NCBI GenBank assembly: GCA_016714785.1
Contig: JADKCC010000025.1
Coordinates: forward strand, 107,755-171,754
Source of the DNA: Saprospiraceae bacterium
Lineage (GTDB): Bacteria; Bacteroidota; Bacteroidia; Chitinophagales; Saprospiraceae
Direction of reading: 5' to 3'
Length of the DNA: 64,000 bases
In this document: positions 45,465 through 54,732 of the stretch, piece after piece
Position numbering within the stretch: the stretch's first letter is position 1
How the letters are laid out: every line of letters starts with the position of its first letter
The notes under the pieces: model-generated
What the model was told of the DNA's origin: nothing
The model's database searches: none
The model's input: the letters and a program-made list of their open reading frames with translations, nothing else
Program-made: the position numbers and the translations under genes

Positions 45465-45512
45465 AATAAGAGGACGCTTAGCTGTGCTGCGGCATATCTA
45501 GGCGTCCTTATT
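45465..45512 (+). terminator. Hairpin after the adhesin gene
   Basis: AATAAG-A-GGACGC and GCGTCC-TTATT arms with one bulge and a loop of about 24 nt, then ATTTTAG. Just upstream, AAGTAAGTAA and TTACTTACTT (45439-45459) overlap the stop codon. Either could end the adhesin transcript. Confidence 0.5.
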
Positions 45513-45935
45513 ATTTTAGTAACATGTAAGTAAGTAGGGTCAATTGTAGCAAAAAGAGATTACTTCAATTTTTAACCCGAAATAAGCATTGGAAAATCTA
45601 TTCCGAAGCTAAACTGCTGCAAATCAGAAGCTTAGTCTATTTTTCTTCTTTAACCGTAGCGGTGTTACGCTTTTCACATATAAATAGCTGATTTATTGCA
45701 TTTTAGCTTCTCAGGACGAAGTTCTACTCATAATCCGGGTTTATTGACAAGTAAGCTCCGAAAAGTATAATTTTGCCACAAAGGCACAGATGTACAAAAA
45801 AAAACCCAAATCCCATATAGTTAATAATCAATACTTTATAAACCTTAGAGTCTTGGTGGCATTCCATCATTTTTGACTTTAAGGAGTGGATTCATTGATT
45901 GAATTTTTGACTTACTCACTGACATAAATGTAATT
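45513..45935. other. Intergenic, 423 bp, convergent genes
   Basis: No gene seen. A piece GCCACAAAGGCACAGATG (about 45775) and, further on, GTCTTGGTGGCA (about 45850) form a loose inverted pair. The rest is plain AT-rich sequence. Confidence 0.5.
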
Positions 45936-46661
45936 TTACAATACACTTCTAAGTACGTCCAATGAATTCAGGTCTCTGAAGCCCGGGATGTGTATTTTAT
46001 AATATTTGAGTAGATTGTCAGTAAGTCTATCTCTTTCTGGTTTAAGGATGTGGATTTTTCCCACAGTAAAGCGATCAGTTTGACATATCTGGTATAAATT
46101 CTGACTATCTTCACCATCCAATATATAATCACTATTGTCATGATATTCACAAAATATTCCTTCCATCATGTCAAAATATGGCGTCTCGCCACTATGATTG
46201 TCCATAGGTCCGAAACCAAGCAAAATGCTTAGTTCAGTCATAAATAGTATGTGCACGAGAGGGCTTATGGGCTGTGTACTATCCAAATAAAGCAACCAAT
46301 CTTCCAAAAAGGTGTATAGGTCAGGATTTGCTTCTTTTTCTTTGATAGCGTTGCGGCAGACTTCAAGTATAAATATTGCCATGGAAGAAATTACAACATC
46401 CGTATTTATTTTTTGGAAATGATGGTGTAAAGAAATTTCTTTTATTCTAGCTAATTTCTCGGCTTCCTGATCATACGAAATCAAATCAACAATATTCAAA
46501 TGTCTGTAAATAGCAGCTTTCGATCCAGATTTAGCAGATCTTACACCTGATACTATAAATGATCTTAAACCTTTTTCCTTGGTATAGACATCACAAATGA
46601 TACTTGTCTCAGAATATTTTATAGTGCGAAATATTATTCCAGATGATTCATATATTTTCAT
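45936..46661 (-). CDS. recO: DNA repair protein RecO
   Basis: 241 residues, typical of RecO. The N-terminal OB-fold begins MKIYESSGIIFRTIKYSETS and continues YTKEKGLRSFIVSGVRS; the helical C-terminal half has ILFMTELSILLGFGPMDNHS, a family hallmark (LLxxLGyxP-like). It loads RecA on SSB-coated DNA together with RecR. It is last in a three-gene minus-strand run, 4 bp after the small gene at 46666. Confidence 0.92.
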   Translation of the reverse strand: MKIYESSGIIFRTIKYSETSIICDVYTKEKGLRSFIVSGVRSAKSGSKAAIYRHLNIVDLISYDQEAEKLARIKEISLHHHFQKINTDVVISSMAIFILEVCRNAIKEKEANPDLYTFLEDWLLYLDSTQPISPLVHILFMTELSILLGFGPMDNHSGETPYFDMMEGIFCEYHDNSDYILDGEDSQNLYQICQTDRFTVGKIHILKPERDRLTDNLLKYYKIHIPGFRDLNSLDVLRSVL

Positions 46662-46665
46662 AATA

Positions 46666-46974
46666 TCAAAACTCCCAGCCTTCTATTGGGTCCACTTTAT
46701 ATCTTTGTTTAGTCTCAATCCTTTGTTTTTGCCTATGCAGTATCAATTTTCCAATAGCAATAGGTGCGGGATCGATATCGATAGGAGATAATGCTTTATC
46801 TATTCTTTCTTCATCTATGTCCAATCTGTATAAATAACTGAGCAACAAATCTTTGTCATTTTCTAAAAACCATGCCACTCTATCAGAAATAAGAGTGAGC
46901 ATCTCATCATCGGAGATAGCGTCTTTATATTCTATATTTAAGTCATTATATATCAACTCAAAACTTTCGTTCAT
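46666..46974 (-). CDS. Conserved hypothetical protein, 102 residues
   Basis: It begins MNESFELIYNDLNIEYKDAI and is acidic in the first two thirds (SDRVAWFLENDKDLLLSYLY, LDIDEERIDKALSPID), then basic near the end (LHRQKQRIETKQRYKVDP). It sits between GH3 (3 bp gap) and recO (4 bp gap), so it is in their operon. There is no signal peptide or membrane helix. It is predicted mostly helical. Similar small genes are found beside other housekeeping genes in Bacteroidota; function is unknown. Confidence 0.8.
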   Translation of the reverse strand: MNESFELIYNDLNIEYKDAISDDEMLTLISDRVAWFLENDKDLLLSYLYRLDIDEERIDKALSPIDIDPAPIAIGKLILHRQKQRIETKQRYKVDPIEGWEF

Positions 46975-46977
46975 CTT

Positions 46978-48498
46978 TTATTTGTTTTGTGCTATGAAAT
47001 CTATTAATTCATCCAAATACTTTCTGTTGTTGGACAAACGAGGTATTTTTGATTGACCACCAATCCTACCTTTAGATTTGAGCCAATTTTGAAAAGTATG
47101 TTCAGGTGCAATGGACAGTTTTAAAGATTGGAGTGCTATATCTTTGTGTCTCTTGGCATCATAATCAGAATTGACTAATCTCAAACGAATATCTAACTCC
47201 TTTTCAAATAGCGATGGATTTTCAGGCATTTTTTCAAATTCTATTAACCATTCGTGACCACCTTTATTTTTATCTTGCATGAATATCGGAGCTACAGTAT
47301 AATCTGACACTATTCCACCACAGATATCACAAGTTTCTTTTAAAGCTTGGTCTGTATTGTGTACCATCACTTCTTCACCAAACACATTGATAAAGTGTTT
47401 AGTTCTGCCTGACACCATAACTCTATACGGTGCTACACTGACAAAACGCACTACATCACCTGGTTTGTAACGCCATAGTCCTGACGAAGTTGATATCAAG
47501 ATACAATAATCTTCTCCTTCTTGCACTTCTTCCAAAGATAGTGTGGACGGATTCTTATCATTCATACTGCTTATAGGTATAAATTCGTAATATATTGCAT
47601 TATCCAAGAGTAGGAGCATACCTTTTTCATGTAGTCGATCTTGTACAGCAAAATAGCCTTCTGACGCATTGTAAACTTCATAATATTCTATATCTTCTCC
47701 TGGCAAAAAGGTTTTGAATTGCTCTACGTAAGGATCAAACCCTACACCACCGTGAAAGTAAGTTTTGACATTTGGCCATACTTCCCTTATATTGTTTTTC
47801 CCTGTTATTTCCAATATTTTTTTAAATAGTACAATGGTCCATGTTGGTACTCCTGCAAACATTACAACATCTTCTTTGATACACTGGGTTGCCATTTTTT
47901 CTATTTTTTCTTCCCAATCCGAAAGCAAAGCAGTTTCAAAATCTGGGGTATAAAATGGGCGACCTACGGATGGCATCCTATGCAATAATATGGCGGAAAC
48001 ATCTCCCACAGTTACGTCTTTATTCCATTGTTTCAAAGAGCCACCCATGATAAGGTTTTTACCATCAAAAATCCTAGCATCAGGTCTATTGCTATACAAA
48101 ACGGCCATAGCATCCCAACTAGCTGCAACATGATTGTCAAAAAGATTATCTTCAGATATTGGGATATATTTACTTTTATCATTTGTGGTGCCAGATGACT
48201 TTGCAAACCACTGTACTTTTCCGGGCCAAAGGATGTCTGTTTCACCTTCCATCATTCTATTTATGTAAGGAAATAGTGATTCATAGTCAGTAATAGGTAT
48301 AATGTTTTTAAAATCATCAGGGTTTCTGATTAGATTTGCTTGGTGTTTTTTTCCATATTCGGTAGTTTTTAGTTTGGATAATAGGGCATGGAATACTTCA
48401 TTTTGCATATCATGCGGTGCATTGTACATGTTTTGAATTCTACCTTTGCGATATTTTAAATATCCTTTGATAAGAGTATTGAAAAAAGAGTAAAACAT
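46978..48498 (-). CDS. GH3-family acyl-amido synthetase-like protein
   Basis: 506 residues, normal for bacterial GH3. The nucleotide-binding motif is WFAKSSGTTNDKSKYIPIS (about residues 105-123); further signatures are YHYEVYNASEGYFAVQD-like YYEVYNASEGYFAVQ (about 273) and LWRYKPGDVVRFVSVAPYRV, with GRTKHFINVFGEEVMVHNTD near 390. Plant GH3 enzymes adenylate hormone acids and join them to amino acids; the bacterial substrate is unknown. It is first in the run with the small protein and recO, and a 456-bp gap without a visible promoter box precedes it. Confidence 0.9.
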   Translation of the reverse strand: MFYSFFNTLIKGYLKYRKGRIQNMYNAPHDMQNEVFHALLSKLKTTEYGKKHQANLIRNPDDFKNIIPITDYESLFPYINRMMEGETDILWPGKVQWFAKSSGTTNDKSKYIPISEDNLFDNHVAASWDAMAVLYSNRPDARIFDGKNLIMGGSLKQWNKDVTVGDVSAILLHRMPSVGRPFYTPDFETALLSDWEEKIEKMATQCIKEDVVMFAGVPTWTIVLFKKILEITGKNNIREVWPNVKTYFHGGVGFDPYVEQFKTFLPGEDIEYYEVYNASEGYFAVQDRLHEKGMLLLLDNAIYYEFIPISSMNDKNPSTLSLEEVQEGEDYCILISTSSGLWRYKPGDVVRFVSVAPYRVMVSGRTKHFINVFGEEVMVHNTDQALKETCDICGGIVSDYTVAPIFMQDKNKGGHEWLIEFEKMPENPSLFEKELDIRLRLVNSDYDAKRHKDIALQSLKLSIAPEHTFQNWLKSKGRIGGQSKIPRLSNNRKYLDELIDFIAQNK

Positions 48499-48954
48499 AC
48501 TAATGACTTTAATAAGGACGAAAAATATGTTAATTTTTGATATGTTTTGCTAAATGGTGATATAAAAATATTTTTTATACAAAGAGTAATATAGAATTTG
48601 AAATCTATTATGTCCATGTTTTAAACTATATTCTTTGCTTAAATCTTAATATTGGTTTGGATGACTTATGGGTCTGAAGTATTTTATATTTTATCCATCA
48701 TAAATTTTTGATCGAAATAAGAGAGAGTAAAAATATCCATGATTTTATGTTTTTTTGATTTGGAATTATAAAGTTACTTGACATATTGAATAAATACCTA
48801 TAACTTACATCGAATTTAATAAAGTTTTGGTTATGTTCGACGAATAGTGAACGTTTGAGTTAAAAATTTTGTTATAGGTTGTTGGTGGATCAAAAAGATT
48901 CAATCAAGGCCAATTTTACATATATATATTAAGTGCAACAGCATAATTACAAAT
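48499..48954. other. Divergent intergenic region, 456 bp
   Basis: It must hold the promoters for GH3 (left) and DUF4175 (right), but no exact TAnnTTTG box is seen close to either start. GTTCGACGAATAGTGAAC near 48835 has a weak GTTC/GAAC symmetry. There is no gene. Confidence 0.5.
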
Positions 48955-51900
48955 ATGAATCAACATAATACTAGTTATCAGCAACTCATACAGAAGTTGG
49001 ATCAATTTATAAGAAAATATTATGTGAACCAACTCATAAGAGGAAGCTTATATACAATAGGTGCCGTGGTAGCTTTGTTTTTGATATTCAATACTTTAGA
49101 GTACTTTTTTTATTTCAGTACGGGTGTGCGAAAATTGTTTTTTTATTCTTTTCTAATTACAACAGTTGCCGGTTTCGGATTCTGGGTGATAGATCCTTTA
49201 GTGCGGTATTTTAAGCTAGGACATACCATTTCGCATGAGGATGCTGCGTTGATTATTGGCAATCATTTTGGTGATGTAAAGGACAAATTACTAAATGTTT
49301 TGCAGCTAAAAAAACAAGATGACATTTTGCACAATTCAGCATTATTAGCAGCAAGTATTGAACAAAAAACAAATGCGATCAAACTTGTTCCTTTTCAAGC
49401 GGCAATCGATTTAAATAAAAATAGAAAATATTTAAAGTATGCTTTACCACCATTCTTACTATTGGTACTAGTACTTTTTACAGCACCGAGTATCATCAAA
49501 GATGGCACAACTAGAATTATTAATAATGATCAAAAATATGCCAAAGCAGCACCTTTTTCATATATATTGCCATCAGATGAATTGAAAGTGGTTCAATATC
49601 AGGATTTTACACTTGAAGTAAGAGTGGAAGGTTCTGTATTGCCCAATGAAGTCTTCGTTACAATAGATGATTTTCAATACAAAATGCAAAAATTGGATAA
49701 TACTACTTTTAATTATATATTTAAAAATGTGAAAAAAGATCAAAATTTTCTTTTGAGTTCGGGGACAGTAAGTTCAGTGCCTTATACTTTGGAAGTGTTG
49801 GAAAAACCAAATCTGACAGATTTTAGTATTGAAATGATCTATCCTTCATATACAGGACGCAAAAACGAAATTGTCCAAAATACAGGTGATGTTGTTGTGC
49901 CAGAAGGTACCAAGATGACTTGGTTGTTTGATGCGTTACAGACAGATGATATTAGTTTGTATTTTGGAGAATCTTCAAAAGGTGTGGTCGCAGATAGAAG
50001 AGATGAAACAAGGTTTAGATATACTAAAAGAGCGGCAAATGATGAAATTTATAAACTGTTTTTATCGAATAATAACATACCACAAGCTGATAGCTTAGTG
50101 TACAGTATTTCAGTCATTAAAGATAATTATCCAGCTATATCTGCAGAAAAAATAGTTGATAGTTTGGACAATACATTGATTTATTTCATTGGAAATGCAT
50201 CTGATGATTATGGTCTAAATTCGCTGTCATTTAATTATACAATTACTAAGGAAAACGGAACCCAACTACCATTACAAAAACTCAGGTTGAACAAACGAGA
50301 TGGAAGGGAAATTCAGTTTGACCATGTATTTGATATTAAAAAAATAAATCCCGAACCAGGAGATAAGATTTCTTTTTATTTTGAAGTATATGATAATGAT
50401 GGTGTCAATGGTAGCAAATCTGCCAAAACAACTGTTATGACTTTCGAGAAGCCTACTTTGGACGAAGTAAAAATGAAGGAAGAACTTAATGATGAAGCCA
50501 TCAAAGATGAGCTAAAGGACGCAATAAAAAACATGGACAAGCTTCAAGACAATATGAAGAAGCTTAAAGAGAAATTGTTACAATCTAAGCAGCTGGATTG
50601 GCAAGATAAAAAGGAAATGGAAAAAATCTTGGAAGAACAGAAAAAACTTCAAGAGCAAATAGAAAAAGCTAAACAGAAGCTTGAAGAAAATATGAAAGAC
50701 CAGCAAGAGTTTAAAACATTGCCTGAAGAATTGCAACAAAAGCAAGAGAAACTGCAAGAGCTTTTTGAGAAAGCAGCAGATCCTGAGACTATGGAGCTGA
50801 TGGATAAGATAAAGGAGCTGCTTCAAGAATTGGAAAAAGAAGATGCGGTACAAATGCTTGAGGAATTTGAGCAAAAAAACGATACCAAAGAAAAGGAAAT
50901 GGATCGAATGCTGGAATTATTCAAACAACTTGAGATGGAAAAGGAGGTGAAAGATCAAATCAAAGATCTCGAAAAATTGGCGGATGAACAAGAAAAACTC
51001 GCTGATAAAACAGAGAAAAAGGAGCTATCCGCAGAGGAACTTAAAAAACAGCAAGAGGAATTGAATAAAAAAATGGAAGAATTACAGAAAAAACAAGAAG
51101 AATTGGAGAAAAAAAATAAAGAATTGAGTCCGCCTAAAGATATGGGAGAGAAGAATAAGGAGCAGATGGATGATGCTAAAAAGGATATGGAACAAAGTAA
51201 AGATGAATTGAATAAAAAAGATAATGCTGGTGCAGCAAAATCCCAGAAGAAGGCTGCTAAAAAAATGAAAAAGCAGGCAAAAGAAATGGGAGAAAGCATG
51301 GAAGGTGGTGCATCTGATCAAGCAAGTGAAGATATAGAAACCATTAGACAATTGCTTGAAAATTTGGTTGCTGTATCATTTGACCAAGAGGCATTATTTA
51401 AAGAGATCAGTCCCTATACCATCAATGTGCCAACTTATCCTGCAGCTATCAGAAAACAGTTTAAACTTCAAAATGACTTTAAAATTATAGAAGATACTTT
51501 GGTAGCTTTAAGCAATAGAAACTCAGACATTGAAGCTTATGTTATGGATAAAGTAGCTGAGATAAAGTACAACATAAAAGAGAGTCTGACAGATTTGGAA
51601 GAAAGACAGGTCGCGCAAGGTCAAGAAAAACAACGCAGAACTATGAAAAATCTTAATGATTTGGCACTCATGATGAATGAATCGTTGGACAAAGCACAAC
51701 AGCAGGCATCTGGGGCTCCAGGAAGTGGGTCATGCAATAAACCAGGAGGGAAAGGCACTGGTAAAACTGGAAAAGCAGGAAAGGTGCCTATGGATAAAAT
51801 AACAGAAGGGCAACAAGGACTGTCTGAAAGCCTTAAGGGTATGAAAGAAAAAATGGATAAAGGTAAAAAAGATGGCAAGGAAGGAAAAGAAGGGAAGGAT

Positions 51901-52344
51901 GGGAAGGAAGGGACATCTGCCAAGGATTTTGCCCAAGCTGCTGCCCAACAAGCAGCATTGAGAAAAGCTCTAGAAGCGCTTCAAAATGATAAAAAAGAAC
52001 AGGGACAAGGATCAAAGGAACTCGAAGAAATCATAAATAATATGGATAGAATTGAGACTGAATTGGTCAATAAACGTCTAAATAGCGAAACCTTAAAAAG
52101 GATGAAAGATATTGAGACCAGACTGCTAGAAGCTGAAAAAGCAGAAAGGCAACGCGAATTAGACAATAAACGAAAATCAGAGACAGCACAAGAAAAACGT
52201 AAGGAATTGCCGCCTGCTATTCAAGATTATCTAAAGAAGAGACAAGCGGAGATTGATATGTATAAGTCAGTTTCTCCATCTTTGAGACCGTATTACAAAT
52301 CATTGGTAGATGAATATTATAAATCATTAAAAACAGTCAATTAA
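48955..52344 (+). CDS. DUF4175 family membrane protein with long coiled coil
   Basis: 1129 residues. Three hydrophobic helices near the start (about 28-52, 62-82 and 160-178: LIRGSLYTIGAVVALFLIFN, FLITTVAGFGFWVI, FLLLVLVLFTAP), then a beta-rich extracytoplasmic part (about 200-500), and a highly charged K/E/Q coiled coil (about 505-800). A Gly/Lys-rich low-complexity linker (about 915-985) and a final helical part follow, ending PALRPYYKSLV-like SPSLRPYYKSLVDEYYKSLK. This is the layout of the DUF4175 proteins of Bacteroidota. The function is unknown; scaffolding of an envelope complex is plausible. It precedes the RsbW-like ATPase and ybeY on the same strand. Confidence 0.85.
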   Translation: MNQHNTSYQQLIQKLDQFIRKYYVNQLIRGSLYTIGAVVALFLIFNTLEYFFYFSTGVRKLFFYSFLITTVAGFGFWVIDPLVRYFKLGHTISHEDAALIIGNHFGDVKDKLLNVLQLKKQDDILHNSALLAASIEQKTNAIKLVPFQAAIDLNKNRKYLKYALPPFLLLVLVLFTAPSIIKDGTTRIINNDQKYAKAAPFSYILPSDELKVVQYQDFTLEVRVEGSVLPNEVFVTIDDFQYKMQKLDNTTFNYIFKNVKKDQNFLLSSGTVSSVPYTLEVLEKPNLTDFSIEMIYPSYTGRKNEIVQNTGDVVVPEGTKMTWLFDALQTDDISLYFGESSKGVVADRRDETRFRYTKRAANDEIYKLFLSNNNIPQADSLVYSISVIKDNYPAISAEKIVDSLDNTLIYFIGNASDDYGLNSLSFNYTITKENGTQLPLQKLRLNKRDGREIQFDHVFDIKKINPEPGDKISFYFEVYDNDGVNGSKSAKTTVMTFEKPTLDEVKMKEELNDEAIKDELKDAIKNMDKLQDNMKKLKEKLLQSKQLDWQDKKEMEKILEEQKKLQEQIEKAKQKLEENMKDQQEFKTLPEELQQKQEKLQELFEKAADPETMELMDKIKELLQELEKEDAVQMLEEFEQKNDTKEKEMDRMLELFKQLEMEKEVKDQIKDLEKLADEQEKLADKTEKKELSAEELKKQQEELNKKMEELQKKQEELEKKNKELSPPKDMGEKNKEQMDDAKKDMEQSKDELNKKDNAGAAKSQKKAAKKMKKQAKEMGESMEGGASDQASEDIETIRQLLENLVAVSFDQEALFKEISPYTINVPTYPAAIRKQFKLQNDFKIIEDTLVALSNRNSDIEAYVMDKVAEIKYNIKESLTDLEERQVAQGQEKQRRTMKNLNDLALMMNESLDKAQQQASGAPGSGSCNKPGGKGTGKTGKAGKVPMDKITEGQQGLSESLKGMKEKMDKGKKDGKEGKEGKDGKEGTSAKDFAQAAAQQAALRKALEALQNDKKEQGQGSKELEEIINNMDRIETELVNKRLNSETLKRMKDIETRLLEAEKAERQRELDNKRKSETAQEKRKELPPAIQDYLKKRQAEIDMYKSVSPSLRPYYKSLVDEYYKSLKTVN

Positions 52345-52432
52345 TATTTTTATAAAATTTATAAGTTCAAATCAAACATTAAACAAAGGTCGGCACAGTA
52401 TTTGGTTCATCATTAAACGTCCGTTATAAAAA

Positions 52433-52846
52433 ATGAAATATCGCATGTTAACCATTAATTCCAATCCCAATAATATACTTGAAGTAGAATCTTACCTTAA
52501 GCAGTTAGATTTTGATTTTAGATTTGATGCTGAAAAGTATGCCGACATATTAATAAGTCTCACCGAAGCAGTAAATAATGCTATCATACATGGCAATAAA
52601 AGCGATGAGTCTAAACATGTACACATCAATGTGAGAGAGAAGGATAGTGGTTTGGCTTTTTGCGTTACAGATGAAGGGGTAGGCTTCAATCCTACCAGAG
52701 TGCCAGACCCAACATGTGGTGTCAATTTGGAGCGTTGTGGAGGTAGAGGTGTTTTCATTATGAAGACATTGGCAGATGATATTACTTTCGAAGAAAACGG
52801 GAGAAAAGTAGAGATGTATTTTAATTTAAAAGGTCAAATGGTCTAA
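52433..52846 (+). CDS. RsbW-like anti-sigma/ATP-binding protein
   Basis: 137 residues, an HATPase_c_2 single-domain protein. The N box is ALTEAVNNAIIHGNK-like LTEAVNNAIIHGNKS (about residues 42-56), G1 is VTDEGVGFNP (about 79-88), and G2 is CGGRGVFIMKTLADDI (about 102-117). Such proteins bind and phosphorylate anti-anti-sigma factors in the RsbW/SpoIIAB manner; the Bacteroidota partner is unknown. The gene lies 12 bp before ybeY and 88 bp after the DUF4175 gene, an order I know from other Bacteroidota, usually followed by mnmG, which is absent here. Confidence 0.88.
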   Translation: MKYRMLTINSNPNNILEVESYLKQLDFDFRFDAEKYADILISLTEAVNNAIIHGNKSDESKHVHINVREKDSGLAFCVTDEGVGFNPTRVPDPTCGVNLERCGGRGVFIMKTLADDITFEENGRKVEMYFNLKGQMV

Positions 52847-52858
52847 TGTTACTTGATA

Positions 52859-53284
52859 ATGGTAGATGATATTACTTTCCATTTAGCAGATATAGTAGCG
52901 CATCCATTCCCTGGAAATGAAAACCTATATATAGAGTGGCTTTCGGCTGTTGTAAAATCTGAACATAAAACTATTTCTTCTTTAACTTATATTTTTTGCT
53001 CTGATGATTATTTGTTGGATATAAATATCAAATACCTTGGGCACGATTATTATACAGACATCATCACTTTCCCATACAAAGAAGTCAGCGATCTCGAAAG
53101 TGATATGTATATCAGTATAGACCGTGTAAAAGAAAATGCGGAAGAGTATAATGAAATATTTGAAACAGAACTTCGCAGGGTTATGGTACATGGATTATTA
53201 CACCTATTAGGATATGGTGACAAAACTGATATAGAAATACAAACTATGAGACAGAAGGAAGAAGAGTATCTACGCTTATTTTAA
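52859..53284 (+). CDS. ybeY: Endoribonuclease YbeY
   Basis: 141 residues from the ATG at 52859 (a TTG two codons earlier is also open). The metal site is VMVHGLLHLLGYGDKTDIEI: two histidines are kept, while the third (usual HGxxHLxGyxH) is replaced by Asp, as I recall for Bacteroidota YbeY proteins. The N-terminal part has SLTYIFCSDDYLLDINIKYL and HDYYTDIITFPY, the family's substrate-binding block. It is needed for 16S rRNA 3'-end maturation and ribosome quality control. Confidence 0.9.
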   Translation: MVDDITFHLADIVAHPFPGNENLYIEWLSAVVKSEHKTISSLTYIFCSDDYLLDINIKYLGHDYYTDIITFPYKEVSDLESDMYISIDRVKENAEEYNEIFETELRRVMVHGLLHLLGYGDKTDIEIQTMRQKEEEYLRLF

Positions 53285-53384
53285 TGAAATTTTTAAATCA
53301 ATGAAGAAGAAAATATAAGTTGGCATGCAAATAAAGTGCTTGATAACAATATTTATACTATTCCGATAACTATAAATATCAACT

Positions 53385-53807
53385 ATGAAACGAGATGATT
53401 TGCTTTGGAAGGCCATATTGGAAGATGTCAGGATGAAGCTGATTTCAGTAAAAGTGTCAATCCATTTTCAATCATCATACTCACCGTCTTACTCGAAATC
53501 AAAAAGAGCAGATTGGAAAGTAAAGAACCCATAGACCTAAAGATAGATATTGTAAAAAAATCTCCTAGAAAAAGGAATAACAAAGAGTAAAATACGACAT
53601 TTGCAGAACTTTTTGAAGTACTATGTACGTTTAGAAAAGGGTGAGGCTGAAATATTTGAGCAAAAATTAGATCATTTAACTGGTAAGTCATTTCCCATGG
53701 GAACAGAACAAGACTTACTGAAAAAAGAAAGAAAAGAAGGGACCGCAGAAGGCATCAAAAAAGGCATCGAAAAAGGAGCCTTTTTAAAGACGATCAAGTG
53801 GTTTTAA
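53385..53807 (+). pseudogene. Remnant of an Rpn-type PD-(D/E)XK nuclease gene
   Basis: Begins MKRDDLLWKAILEDV, the usual start of the Rpn/PDDEXK transposase-like proteins of Bacteroidota, then breaks. The frame continues with IIILTVLLEIKKSRLESKEP, and a further frame ends LKYYVRLEKGEAEIFEQKLD and GTEQDLLKKERKEGTAEGIK. The core catalytic part is deleted; an intact gene has about 300 codons against 140 here. At least two frameshifts separate the pieces. It is dead or damaged, lying between ybeY and the unknown gene at 53927. Confidence 0.7.
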
Positions 53808-53926
53808 GTCTTTTTGTGATGGGTTTTAAATCGAAACTAAAGGCCCAAGTTACAACCTTGCGCCATCAAGGGGATTCAAATTGAGCATTATATATAAAAA
53901 TTATTAAAAAAAAACATTTATAAATA

Positions 53927-54688
53927 ATGAGCACAATTAATGTTAAATGGCTCGAATATTTCAAAAGTAACGAAGATGCTAGTGAATCATTTGTTTTAAA
54001 AATGAGTAATTTTTTGATTAGTGAAATGGAGACTTTTTCCAACAAAAATATTGATTGGTCCCAAATGTGGTTATACTTTCCTCCAGATGATAATTCTTTA
54101 ACACAGCAAGAAGACCCAAATAGTGGAAAAAAGTATTTTCGTTTAATTTGTTATTTGCGAAGCAAAACCAGATCTGAGAGTTATGGTGGTTATTTAATCT
54201 GGTTTAATGCAGATAATAATGAGATTATTAAACCTTCTGATAATGTAGATGACATCAATATAATATTTAATTGGGATGGGGTTTCTTTGAATGAAGATTT
54301 TATTAAATATTTACCTACTAAACCTGCAAAAAAAGAAATAATTTTTAAAAATTTAAAAATTAAAATACTTACCACACTTTCCTCCATGCCCCACGAAGGC
54401 AAGTTCGCTATAGCTCTTTTTAATATTGAAGATAAAGAAAAAGTGTCAGCTACAATAGAAGGAGCCAGAGCTAAATGGAACACACAAACTGATCAAGGCA
54501 GACAAATAGGAGATGCGACTTTGGAAAGGGGATATTGTCACACAGTGAGTTTTGATGGGGTAGAAGACAATATAGCTTATTGGTACATAGATGCTGGCTC
54601 TGCCCATGATGGTATTCATGAGTTTTTATTAACGGAGCTATGTGATTCGGGGATAAAGATAAAGTCAGTGGAGATACAGATGTTGTAA
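53927..54688 (+). CDS. Hypothetical protein, 253 residues
   Basis: I do not recognise this protein. There is no signal peptide or membrane helix, so it is probably cytoplasmic. The sequence has aromatic-rich beta stretches (SQMWLYFPPDDNSL, FRLICYLRSKTRSESYGGYL) and ends with a compact DAGSAHDGIHEFLLTELCDS segment. Size and character resemble contact-dependent toxin immunity proteins, but this is a guess. It sits between a damaged nuclease gene and the deo cluster. Confidence 0.7.
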   Translation: MSTINVKWLEYFKSNEDASESFVLKMSNFLISEMETFSNKNIDWSQMWLYFPPDDNSLTQQEDPNSGKKYFRLICYLRSKTRSESYGGYLIWFNADNNEIIKPSDNVDDINIIFNWDGVSLNEDFIKYLPTKPAKKEIIFKNLKIKILTTLSSMPHEGKFAIALFNIEDKEKVSATIEGARAKWNTQTDQGRQIGDATLERGYCHTVSFDGVEDNIAYWYIDAGSAHDGIHEFLLTELCDSGIKIKSVEIQML

Positions 54689-54732
54689 TATAATACATAT
54701 AAATTTAAATAAATAAGATTAAGATATTTTCT

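Noticed and set aside
45513..45935. tRNA or small RNA gene
   Set aside because: No cloverleaf, T-arm GGTTCGAAT-type motif or terminator is visible.
50578..51351. Long Phe/Leu-rich minus-strand frames
   Set aside because: They are antisense shadows of the Lys/Glu-rich coiled coil of the DUF4175 gene.
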